DNA of 64,000 nt from Diphasiastrum complanatum (lineage: Eukaryota; Streptophyta; Lycopodiopsida; Lycopodiales; Lycopodiaceae): positions 21,439,784 through 21,503,783 of the forward strand of contig CM055100.1 of NCBI GenBank assembly GCA_029204225.1. Direction: 5' to 3'. The notes below the pieces were generated by a model, which worked only from the letters and a program-made list of their open reading frames with translations, did not search any database and was not told where the DNA came from. Numbering within the stretch: the stretch's first letter is position 1; each line of letters begins with the position of its first letter. This document shows positions 21,721 through 32,733 of this stretch, one piece after another. The translations under genes and the position numbers were made by a program.

Positions 21721-24700
21721 GAAGTTTGATTCTGAAATAGATGGAAAGAACAATATGATATCGTGAGTTCCTCAGGCGTCAAAGACAGCCATCGTCTGAT
21801 TAGAAACTATGGAGTCGTAGACGACCGTGTTCTGATCAGAGTGAGTAAACAAGCACGATCAAACAACGATAAAGTGCATTCAAATCACAATAAGCATTCA
21901 TCTACGTTACACACAGATAGAAAAGCGTATTGCTGTTATATTACACTGAAGCACAACCATGATAGCTACAACCATAATGATGGCGTAGCTGGGAGGCTCA
22001 AAATCATATGTCTCATGGATGAAGCATCTCAAGTGATTTGTGGTGGGATGATCTATTTATAGATTGCATTCATGTATTAACTACATTAAATGTTTGTCAC
22101 CTAATTAGGCAAGTCATTGTACTTGGAAGTATATGGCTTTTGTGACAACTGTACATAGTGTATACTGTCAACCCGTAGGGAATGTTGACGTGAACGAGGT
22201 CATCACAAATTCTCTCACTTCGGAAGTGGTTTTGTCCCACTTCACAAATTTTAGAAAGTGGCTGGAAACGTTCCTCGTGTAAAATAGACGACCTTTGGCA
22301 TTTCCTCTCTCTTCGGGATTTTGGAAAAAGGTGAAGGTGCCCTTAAAAAGATGAAGGTGCTTTTAAAACAATTTAACTCATGAAAATAGATGACCTTCGG
22401 AAATTTTCTCTCCTTGCATTTTTTGGAAAAATGTGAAAAGGCCAAAGGTGTTAAAAACAATTAAACTTTTGAACTATGCAAGTTTCGCATTTCGGAGAAA
22501 TGTGTAAAAGGCAACACTGTGAAAAACATAGTTCATTTCTGCAGACTGTCACGACACTTAGAGTATTTCTGCAAACTGTCGTGAAAGTAATGTATTTTTG
22601 CAAACTTGTTCTAAATGCAAGTTTGTGGAAGTCCTTGAAGATGGCCAAGTCTTCAATGACTTCAAGTTATTAAACTTAACATCTGAACTTGAAATCATGA
22701 CGTGATTGGTTTCCTTTTACTGGAGATAAGCCAGAAACCCGTTTGTAGACGTTCTTCAAATAGATTGGTTGTCTAAGTTTGTGATTCCTGCAGGTACCAG
22801 ATGAGCAGTCCTAGAACCAAAGTTGGTTTCACCTGACCCTAGATCAACGATCAATAAACGTGCAGGAAGAATCATGAATTAGAAATTAGTCATTCACCAA
22901 GGAGACAACTGTGGGCTTAATTTCCAACAATTATATGTAGTACATGATATGTAATGAACAAAATGTGATCTTAATATGATCATGGCAAAGGAATGACTTA
23001 AACTATTTATTAGTTTCAGAATACAAAACTAATTAATTAATCTCAATACTTTCAAGACTAGTGAGCATAATATCAAAGCTAGTAGGCAGTAATATCAATA
23101 GGCTTGTGTGAATGGGCCTAAAGCTTGTTGGATCCGTTTTGACAGGACACAAAGCCTTAGACCGTCCAATTTTAGACCTTGTCTGGTTAATCCTTATTTT
23201 AGGTTATCTAAGAACTATTATAAAACTTGATAAAATGTGGGTTTAGGTTAGTGCTCAACATTTTCAACTCAAAAAATCTAAAATAATCTTTGCGGTTTAA
23301 CACAAGGCTAGTAAAAAAAAAAGCGTTATCTTTAAAATTTTAATTGATGAATTTTATAATTGAAAGCATGCTAGGATGCTGTAGATTTTTTTTTTATGCT
23401 AAATATTCTTAGTATGTATAAACTCACATTGTTAAGCTTGGTTATCCCCAAGCCACCCCTCTAAAGAAAATTCAATAGAGCTCATAAGGGATGTCCAAGA
23501 TATGAAAAAGTGTTAAAGCTTATACAAAAAGGAAAAACATTTGTTGAAGGCTAAAGGACAAAGACTCAACTATTAATCATTAAGCAATTGGCCTACTACC
23601 CAATCTCATTATAGTTTAACTATGAGTTTTGGAACTTTCCTTGGAACTAAGAAGTAGTTGCCTTTATAATTGTCTAGTTAGATAAGAGTGTTGCCTACGA
23701 CAATGGAGATCCAAGTTCCAATCCCCCACTTCGTGTTGAATAGGGCTTGCTTGGCCTCAAAATGTGGACATATAATGTTAATACTGTAGATAGTGCTACG
23801 AATTCATACCAACTATAAAATATATTTTTTTCAATAAGAATGAGTTGTCTTGTTAATTCTGGTGCTAAGTTATATTGTTAAATGAAAGTAAATATATATG
23901 AGTTCTCATGTGGATCTTAAAGTTTAACCTCACCTACTTGAGGAGTACAAAATTATAACTAATAATGAGATAGGGCCAAGGTGCAATGAAAGGCCCATAC
24001 TTATTATTAACTAAATCATGAAAATGAAGCCACTTATGGACACTACAGTCTACTAGAGTCCATCCAAGCTTAAGTCTATTAGAGTCCATCCAAGCTTTTA
24101 AGTTTATTTCAAGGGTGTGGATAAGAATCTAATGATCGAAACCTATTCTCTTATTGATAGAAAATTAAAATTTAAAGTTTAGTAAAAGAATCAAATTTTC
24201 AAAAGGTAATGAGCTCATAACAACCTATTAAAGACAACATCTAAATTTTGGAAACTTAAGCACAATTTGTTTTTGGATGGGAGAATGATCTTTATAGTGA
24301 CCTTTATGGCTCTACTAGGGATCGTTTGAGAAGTTACGATAAACTTAGTACTCTGAGTTGTAAGTACTCCTAGTCAAAATCATCTTAATATGTGCTTTAA
24401 CAAAAGGTTGGGTGGTGCTATCTATGATAAATTGATCTACCAAATTGACCAATGTTTTTAGAAAAGGTCAAAAGTCTTTAGTGGCATGCCACAACAACGA
24501 TAATATGATGTGATAATTTTGTGAAATTTGTCTCTAGTGTGATATTTTTTCCATAAAGGTGACGCGTATCTAGGTGAGTTTGAGTTTTTAAAAATGCGTT
24601 CTTATCTCGTCTAAATGAGTTAAAATAATTGTGTATTCTCTTCAATCCTTCTAAAATGCAAGACAAATTTTTTTCATTTTCCAATGTGCATATGCTCTAT

Positions 24701-25197
24701 ATCTTTGGATTACCAATGATCATGATTTGCATTGTGGATGGTTAACATTTGGTGGGAGCTCACTTTGGGGGATGGTCGAGATAGCTCTCGTACCAGGGCG
24801 GAAAGCCCGAGGCCCTTGGGCCTTCACGTGCATAATGTGGTGTAGAGTTTTTTAATTTTTGCAGTTTTTTATTGAGATTCTTTATGGTTTTTTTAATTCT
24901 ATTGTAGTTTTCACATAATGAGCAAGTGCAATTTCTTCTATTGCATTATTTTTGTGAATTCTTTACATTTTTTTTGGTTTTCTTTGGTCATAGAATGTGC
25001 ATGTGGATAGCCAATGGCATGCAACAATGACAGGCTTCATGCAAATTCCATTGGAATGTAGATGAGCCATGTGGCAGCAATCACTGGCTGTTCGCATGCA
25101 CATTCCGTCGAAATTTTCACGAGCTATGTGCTGAATGTTTTCATTGATTGTCCACATCAGAGGTGTGGTGAGAAGTCTCACAAAAAATTATCTAAAT
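21721..25197. other. 3.5 kb without a recognisable gene
   Basis: Only short frames without motifs are seen. There is an imperfect tandem duplication of about 105 bp near 22272-22455 (both halves carry AAAATAGAYGACCTT, then a CTCTC block, then TTTTGGAAAAA). There is also a small repeat of TTTNTGCAAACT near 22540-22610. The remainder is AT-rich sequence with no LTR or TIR that I can define. Confidence 0.45.
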
Positions 25198-26712
25198 TCA
25201 CATGAGAATTCTGAGGTGTGTCGAGGATACAAAGAAAAATCTGAGCACTTGGCATTGTGGTGAAGAAAAATCTGAGCACCTGGCATTGCGGTGAAGAAAA
25301 TCCGTGAAGAAAATCCTAGTACAACACTGGATCTCGAATGGTGCTTTTAGTGCAAAATATTCGGGCGAAAATGAAGTTTGAAAGTGTAGCCGGTTTTTTT
25401 TTGTTTTTTCCTTCTTTTCTAGGTTGCAACAAAAGGAGTTGAGAGGAATTTTTCGTTGTTGTTGTTGCAAGGGGGGGGGTAGCCGGTTATTTTTTGTTGT
25501 TTTTACTTCTTTTCTAGGTTGCAACGGAAAGAGAGAGAATATTCTCCTTCGTATTTTTGTCTCATTACTGGTATCTTGCAGCCTGCTCTCCCTACAGTGC
25601 GAGAATGTTCCTCTCAAATCTCAATGCTCTATTCTCTCGCTCTCACTCTCACCCTCTCTCGCCTCAGTCTCCACAGTCTGGTTGCATTTCCACATTCGTA
25701 TACAGCAGCCTGCAGGCGATTCATATTCATTTATTACTTTCTGCAGTGCCCAGATTTTGTCTGCCTCTTTTGGCTGCGCCGTAGCAGCAGCAGCAGTAGC
25801 ACCACACATATGTATTATGTTCTCCAGCTCTTCTTACAATCTACAGTCTAATCCTTTACCCTAGTCTTTATATCTCGAGTCTCTGTTTCTAACGGTTAAC
25901 CTTCTGCTTTTTCTGATTCTGTGATTCTGCTGTCATCTGCAAGGCTTTCTATTTTGGTCTGTGGAGCTCTATCAGTGGTTGTTTCTGTGTGAGGGCTGAG
26001 AAGTGAGACTGAAGAGTTGTTGCAAGGAGCAGGCAGCTGCAATGGCACATTGCAGTTGTATGGTGTACACTGTATAGCGTCGAGGTTCGGGCTGTTGCAG
26101 GCATCTTCCGTGGGTACTTGGCACTTGCAATGCGAGCATTATCCGTACTACTCTCGGTAACTGTCTCCTTGTGTGTGTGTGTGTGTGTCGCTCTCTCTCT
26201 CTCTCTGGAGTCTGCCTGCATCCAGATTCCAGATTCCATCGTGTTACTACAGAAAAGCTCTGACGAGACGTGCAAGTAATAAAGCATGATCAGGATTCAG
26301 ACAATATGCTGTTCTTTAGAACTAAAGACTTTCAACCTCCTTCCTTCAAGCAATTTCAAATAGCGTCTAGAACATATGCTTATCAGCTCTTAAAAAGTTT
26401 GTGATTGCGCTACTTTTTCTGAAAACAATATGCTGCAACGGACATGATATCAATAGTAGAGTGAATATAAGATCTGTAAATAGTTACAAAATGCTCTAAA
26501 TGCGTTTCTCTACGTAAACAAAGAGTTGTGGCATGTAGGATGGCGTAACTCCAGAAAATCAGACATTATCTGGGTGAGTTGAGGAAGCTAGCTGTTGATT
26601 TTTTGGGAAAACCTCAAGGTCATGGCATATCTTCAGAAAACGAGAGTTTGTCGGTCATCAAAATTTTTCTAACAACAAAGTTTTAGCAAGTCGGCCCTTG
26701 ATTTATCAGGAA
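25198..26712 (+). promoter_or_regulatory. Presumed promoter and 5' leader of the CFL1-like gene
   Basis: Upstream of the CFL1-like ATG lie pyrimidine-rich stretches (25620-25680) and a possible TATA box, TTTATATC, at 25867-25874. A (GT)9 tract with an adjacent CT run is at 26171-26206. The distance from the possible TATA box to the ATG is over 800 bases, so an intron in the 5' untranslated region is possible. Nothing here proves the start of transcription. Short frames at 25424-25864 have no domain and are read as untranslated. Confidence 0.35.
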
Positions 26713-26872
26713 ATGGATGTCAATGAAACGGGGCAAGCATTTTCTGCATCTTCTGAGCCACTCATAAAGTTTGTGGAGCTAGGGCAAGAATATCCTCTGC
26801 CATATGGCTGGGAAAGATGCTTGGATCTCAAGGTTGGCTTATTAGTAAGCGCAAACGTTGCGTACATATATG

Positions 26873-26967
<95 letters not shown>

Positions 26968-27558
26968 AGCTTTACTAACACTACATGCCTACGCTTTTTG
27001 CAGTCAGGGTTAATTCACTTCATAGATCGAATAACAGGCATGAAGACAGATGCCGATCCGCGGGAAAAACATACCTCCCGTTCAAGTCACTTCAGTGTTG
27101 GTGTACGTAGTTCAACCATCCTTTCTGTAACTACAACCAAACATTGCGATGTTAGAACAAGGAAGAGGTCTAAACAACGGCAAGTCCAGAAGAAAATAGC
27201 TGTTAATGAACGCACTAAGGATATGGAAGATCCTCCAGATGCGCGTGGATCAACTTCAATGTTAGAGCTGAGTTCCTGGGACTCTATCGAGCCTTCGAAT
27301 GCCTTCACATCGCCAGCCACCTCCTCCGCAGTCTCAAGCACTAGCTTCTGGGGTGATGAAGATCATAACCCAGAAATTAATTCTCATTCATTGCATATGG
27401 ACTCTAAAAATACAGTGGAAGGAACGGCATCAGTGATGGTGACAATGGGATGCACCTGTTGCTATATGTATATGATGCTCTCCAAGACAGATGTTCGATG
27501 TCCCAGGTGTGGAGGTACGTCCTTGATTACCTTTACGAAACCACACAAATTACACTGA
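26713..27558 (+). CDS. CFL1-like: CURLY FLAG LEAF 1-like WW-domain protein
   Basis: Exon 1 (26713-26832) encodes 40 residues ending LPYGWERCLDLK. A 171-nt phase-0 GT-AG intron (26833-27003) follows, with a TACTAAC-like branch site and TTTTTGCAG. Exon 2 (27004-27558) continues SGLIHFIDRITGMKTDADPR, completing a WW domain at residues 29-60, then a Ser/Thr-rich middle and a C-terminal MGCTCCYMYMML ... CPRCGG motif. The WW start plus this Cys-rich end is the layout of plant CFL1-type proteins. CFL1 in rice and Arabidopsis represses cuticle formation through homeodomain regulators; a role here is inference. The predicted protein is 224 residues. The second WW tryptophan is not Trp. A TTG upstream extends the frame by five codons, but the ATG is preferred. 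The intron contains a TG/GA microsatellite. Confidence 0.85.
26871..26962 (+). repeat. (TG)n(AG)n microsatellite inside the CFL1-like intron
   Basis: GT-rich dinucleotides to about 26903, then AG to 26962. The tract makes up over half of the 171-nt intron and happens to contain no stop in the coding frame. Confidence 0.95.
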
Positions 27559-28231
27559 ACTAGCCCCAGTCGAGATCAAAGGAAAAAAGACGTATGGTTT
27601 TTCCTTAGGCAAAAACAGCACTGGTACTGTCCCAGCACAATGCTGATCTCTTCCAATAACAACCTGGTACTTATTTAGTATCCACTGTTATTTTCACTCT
27701 CAATGCAAGCATTCTTATTGTTTCTTTCCTTATGGCTATGGCGATACGAATTCTGTCATTTAAGCAGCAGGAAACGCTATCTATCTATCAGATATGCGAT
27801 TTGCATTCTTTCAGTAGCGTAGTAATTATTTCACTGCCTTGTATCAGACATCATGACTTGTTTTTTATCCATTGACTACGTCTCCGAGTCTTCTTCACAG
27901 CATACGTGATCTAATGGCAGAGAGTCTATTTACCTATTTTCTAGAAAATGTATGGCATATATGATTCACGAACATAGCTTTTGAAGAGAAGAAAAGCTGC
28001 TCTACCTCGGAGACTGAGTCATGCCTGTCCCAATGAATGTATTTGCCTCCAAAGTCTAAAGGAAAAAGTGTTGCTGCAATGTACATGATGCTGCTTTGAT
28101 GACAATGTTACGCCATCATATCATTCACCTGCCTTTCTAACTTGGGCACAAGCATACAAAGGAAGAGAGAGAGAGAGAGAGAGAGATTGTTCATTGCATA
28201 TGTATTATGATGGAAGGTGCCCACACGGAAT
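27559..28231 (+). other. 3' region of the CFL1-like gene
   Basis: Presumed 3' untranslated region followed by intergenic sequence. No clear AATAAA near the stop. A short (GA)n run lies at 28162-28186. Confidence 0.4.
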
Positions 28232-28304
28232 ACATTCTGCGCAGTAAGGATTTTTAAAAAAAAAATTGCTTAAAATTTTTGGCAATCCTTATCGGGCATA
28301 ATGT
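28232..28304. repeat. 73-bp foldback element, copy 1
   Basis: It begins ACATTCTGCGCAGTAAGGAT and ends CCTTATCGGGCATAATGT. The two ends are imperfect inverted repeats around an A/T-rich centre. The layout matches copy 2 at 28711-28785. Confidence 0.75.
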
Positions 28305-28710
28305 TCTCAGCCGAGCACCTTGCACCTTTCGCACATTGCACCTTTCGTTACGCAATGGGTACCCTTGGCTTTTTTACACATAATTTTTATGAAACGTAAT
28401 GAGCACTTGGATTTGTCTTCTTCTTTTTTCTTTGTTAGGTATCTTTTATGCATTTGGCATTTGTCTTCTTTGTGAGGTAGCCATGGAGGAGGTCAATATG
28501 TATTTTCTACAATATTTATTTGTTGAAAGTATGCCATGTATTATGCCACTTGAATTTTGTTGTCCAATTGGATAAAAAGACATGACACATTTTGCTTTTT
28601 AAGGTGCCCAAAACATGGCAAGAAAAAGCCATACGGATCCATTACTTCTTCCAAAATAGGCTAGATAAATATCTGAAGAGTTTTGGACTTATTATGAAAG
28701 GCCCACCAAG

Positions 28711-28785
28711 ACATTGTGCTTAGCAAGGACTCTCAATTTTTCTAAAATTGAAAACAAATTCGAGAGTCCTTACCAGGCATAATGT
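28711..28785. repeat. 75-bp foldback element, copy 2
   Basis: Left arm ACATTGTGCTTAGCAAGGAC plus TCTC, right arm GAGAGTCCTTACCAGGCATA plus ATGT. Over 24 bp the arms differ at four positions, two of which would still pair as G-U in RNA. Copy 1 lies about 480 bp to the left in the same orientation. Size and ends suggest a tiny MITE or a foldback hairpin. Confidence 0.8.
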
Positions 28786-29495
28786 ATTGTAGATCTCACA
28801 TGAAGATTATGAAATGGATTCGGCATGTATACTTTAAAATTTATATTATAAAACTAATTAGGCATATGTATTTTTGGACAATACAATTTTGTTATTTATT
28901 ACGACGACGTTTGAAGTTTTTGCCTATGTGCCCTTAGAATGAATACTCTTTAAGCAACATAGAAATGGGCATAATCTCCAACAAATATCCATTATATATA
29001 TATATATATATATATATACATACATATACCATAGATCCAGAAAGTGCCAATTCCAGGAATATTGAGTGGATCTCTATCCATGTGATTTTTTATGGTGGCA
29101 AGATATGATGTTCTATTAAATATCCATGAGAAAATGTCATAGTCTTCTTTCATCACCTTCAAACAAAAAAATGATATAGAATAATATTAATACAGAGAAG
29201 ATTTTCCAAATGAGATCCATATTAGATTATCCCTATTGAATATGTGAAGGAACTACACCTGAAAAGCTGCCAACCACCAAATATCATTTTTTGATTGAAC
29301 ACTGAAGTTGAGGCCTTCTGAGTCTTCTGGATTTGAAAGTGCTCCATTCATGATTTGTAAGAGTGACTCTCTCCATTTTTTGTCCTTTTATAAATTCAAA
29401 CTCATCTAACTGGAGAACAGCTATCAGTTTGTTATTGACATTCTCACTTTGTAATACCATAAAAATGTATGATGAATGTTAGTAACTGATTAATG
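28786..29495. other. AT-rich intergenic DNA
   Basis: Contains an (AT)n tract at 28993-29020. No coding or element structure seen. Confidence 0.5.
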
Positions 29496-30442
29496 TCAAT
29501 AAATAGATTGTTGGGAATTGTTATATGCTAGACATTCTCCTTTCGAGCAATACACTTCATTGATATGAGATGGATTACCAACTATTGTATGCATACCTTG
29601 GTTTAACATGTCTGTCTTACTTAAAAGATGAAATGGTCGTGGGATTGGAAACTTCCTAATACTTACCTGTGCAAATGCCTCTCTTATCATCTTAAACATT
29701 GTTGCATATGCTTCTCTATTGATGCTAGAAAAATCACATGCCCCCTGAACCAATGTAGTGTCCAATATTTTTCCAATTTCATTCATAATGTTATTAGTAA
29801 CTGAAGCCTTAATCTTTTTCATTTTGTTATTGTTTAACATTGATTTTATAGATTTAGAAGTCAAAATAGAACCTAGTGAGTTTCCAATGGAAATCTCATT
29901 GGCCAAATGGTCTTTAGCAACCAATAGTGATTTGCATTGCAAACATAATGTTCATAAAAATGTCAGTAGAGATTAGGATAGCCATAGTATTCACAACAAC
30001 ATAATAAACAAATCAACAGAAAGTTGAAATCAATAAATAACAAAACTAGTGATTATGATTGAATCGAAAAGTTCAAGCAATATTAAACCAAATAAGCTAT
30101 AACTTACTTGAATGCATGGATTCGTCTTTGTCGATAACCTCCTCTGGATGATAGATCACATATATCCTTGGTTACCAGTCTTTTCCTCTTGTTGCTTCTG
30201 ACCTTTTTGTTGAGCACGTCCATATCTTTAACAAGAGACAAATATGAGATACGCATGGATTGAAATGCAGGTTTTCTCTCATCACTACTAGTTGTAAAAT
30301 GATGCAAAGAAGATTTCAACGTTTGGATCTCCTCCTTGAACATCTCATTTTCTTCCAAACAAGTTTTCAACTTTGTAGATTTGTCTTCGCACTCCTTTGA
30401 TATTTTCCTTAATTCCTCTTTCATCTTGTCTAGCCAAGGCAA
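29496..30442 (-). pseudogene. Unrecognised coiled-coil ORF in two pieces
   Basis: The upstream piece (30442 down to 30104, 112 codons) is rich in Lys and Glu, with heptad-like spacing (MKEELRKISKECEDK, TCLEENEMFKEEIQTL). Its end overlaps a GTAAGT donor sequence. The downstream piece (29942 down to 29496, 148 codons) has SILTSKSIKSML, NEIGKILDTTLVQGACDFSS and PIPRPFHLLSK. The likely acceptor reads GCAA instead of GCAG, so splicing is doubtful. I do not recognise the protein. It could be a small transposon ORF or a decayed host gene, since both pieces are AT-rich like the nearby TE debris. Confidence 0.4.
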
Positions 30443-30840
30443 AAGAAGAAAATTTACTGGATACAGGGGGAAAGAAGGACAAGGAAACGATGCAAAGAGT
30501 GACTTGCCAATTAAGAAACTGAACTTTTATCGAGATTGACATGGTTTTAGGACGAGATCATTTTGGAAAGAAGGGAGGTTATCAGAAATACTTTGGATCG
30601 CTTATAGCTCATCATGCATGAATCTAAGGGAAAGCTCTTTTTACATTTACTTTATCGTAATAGAATGTTTGAGACTGTTCATGTGAAGAAGTTCTATTCT
30701 CGCATCTTACTACAGTTATTGGCTTCTTACATGAGTCCTTTGATGATATAGTGTTTGGTTGGTCATACATGCCGAATGTCAAAATGGATTGGTATTTTCC
30801 TTATGAAGTTTTCTGCAATTTTCAAATAAAAAATCTTTAG

Positions 30841-32530
30841 GGTTGTTTTTGTTCTACTCTTAAACGTTTCAAAGGCTGCATTTCTAATAAATTTGGGCAT
30901 GTTGTAACTACAGATTGCAGTTTTATTAGTAGTAAGGTCCTTAGACGTTCATTGGAAAAAAGCCTCAATCATATAGCACTACAACATACTAATATTCAAA
31001 GTATTGCTACTGAATTACATGATGGGTGGTTCAAACTCATGGAACTCTTACCTATGTACCCTACTACAGATATAAATATGCATGCTGAATTTTGTAAGAA
31101 AAGTGCCCTAGATTTTTTAAAGGGATAAAAAATGGATTCAAGAAAGTACTGTTTCATTGCATAAAAAAGATACTGCCAATGATGAACGCAAATGGATTAC
31201 TAAACACTTGTACGTCAATGGAATTGATAAGGCACAACACAATCCTTGTTTTATTTGCATTTATCTTGTACATAAACTAGCTATGGAGAGACTTGATAGC
31301 CCGAACTTTATACCTTTTCTTGATTCTACAAGTAATTTTGTCTTAAATTCCTTAGAATACATTAATACATCTATGAGTGACTTACTTCCTGATGATTTCT
31401 TATATTCAAAAGAATTACTATATCTACTTTGCACCTATAAGGCACATAAGGATACATTTCGATGGATCACAAATGCACATGATTGTTGTTTCTCCAGACT
31501 TGCGAAATTCCTGACAGGTGCTCTTCGTATGCTGTATCCTTTCATTATGAAAGATGCAGGCCTAAAGACAAAAACATACAAGAGCGTCCTAAATGGGGAT
31601 AAATCTTCACTTTGGCAATGTCATTCATCAGTTGACTTCTATCTAAATCTACCTAAATCCCTACACTCACAACCGATATTTTCGAATGCTATGAAAATAT
31701 ACCGTTGGAAGGAACAGACGGTCTTAAGACTATTATGACAAAACTAATTTGCCTGGCATTTGAAGTTGCCAATATCAAAATACTTAAATATAAACGACTC
31801 TATGGGTCCAATGATTTTAAGTGGGCTTCTGAAAAGGCAACTTCAGACAATTGGAATGATATTGACAAGGACACTTTATATAAATGGAACTCTTACTTGA
31901 TAGACAACTGTATTGTAAGATTGGGAGATCATACTTGGCGACAAATCCGAGGAATACCTATGGGCTTCTCAGGCTCACCTCTATGGTGCAACTGGTATTT
32001 GTTATTCTTTGAAATGCAAATTATCAAAAGACTTGCAAAACTCAGGCTTATCGATTATATGAATAACTTCAAATATTTGTTCAAATATATAGATGATATT
32101 TGCTTATCAACAATCACATGGTGGGACGATTCTTGAATAAAATCCAACCTAGAACGACTGACAATCCATTGTGGATATATCCTTTGGAGTATCTTGAGAC
32201 TGATGCGAGTAATAATACGTAGAATTCAACAAACTTTTTGAATATTACAATATCTTTCGACCCTATTACAGGCTATTCACTGGTTTCCAAATACGATAAG
32301 AGAAGAGACCTCCCCTTTCGCTTTATGCAATATATACACCTGGCTTCAAACAGACCTATTTTTAATTCATACAAGGTCATTATATGGCAAGCAATTGCTG
32401 CCATGTACTGTTGTAACAAACAAGACACTTCTTAAGGAAGTACGAATGCTGGTTGATACATTTCAGGGTAACGGGTTTGCCCGTGATAAATTGTATGATT
32501 ATTGACAAGCTGTTACTTCATGAAAAATTT
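30841..32530 (+). pseudogene. Penelope-like reverse transcriptase
   Basis: Frame pieces follow each other in one order. Piece 1 (30841-31128): TLKRFKGC, HVVTTDCSFISSK, SLNHIALQHTNIQSIATELH. Piece 2 (31145-31670): LYLLCTYKAHKDTFRWITN, matching the 'known fingers' block of this group. Piece 3 (31672-32136): TDIFECYENIPLEG, then WRQIRGIPMGFSGSPLWCN and KYIDDICL (catalytic pair at 32092-32097). Piece 4 (32160-32435): NPLWIYPLEYLET and FRFMQYIHLASNRPIFNSYK, then KEVRMLVDTFQGNGF. GIPMGFSxSPLWCN with LNHI and NRPI blocks marks a Penelope-like RT group seen in algae, protists and some plants. At least three frameshifts and one nonsense codon make it dead. No GIY-YIG endonuclease was found nearby. Confidence 0.75.
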
Positions 32531-32656
32531 CCTGGACTGATATTTGAATTGCCTAAAAACATTGACAATCTCTTGGTGGGCAGTTAGCTTACCCTTAGGG
32601 GGGAGCTAGCTGCCTCCTAAGGGATTCACTAACTACAGGTATTGGTTGGTGGGTTT

Positions 32657-32658
<2 letters not shown>

Positions 32659-32728
<70 letters not shown>
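32659..32728 (+). repeat. (CT)35 microsatellite
   Basis: Perfect CT dinucleotide run about 130 bases downstream of the Penelope-like remnant. Confidence 0.97.

Positions 32729-32733
<5 letters not shown>

Noticed and set aside
30980-30995. CACTACAACA, like a CACTA left end
   Set aside because: It lies inside the conserved LNHIALQHT segment of the Penelope-like RT and lacks the CCCGTCGCGA continuation of the 49373 terminus.
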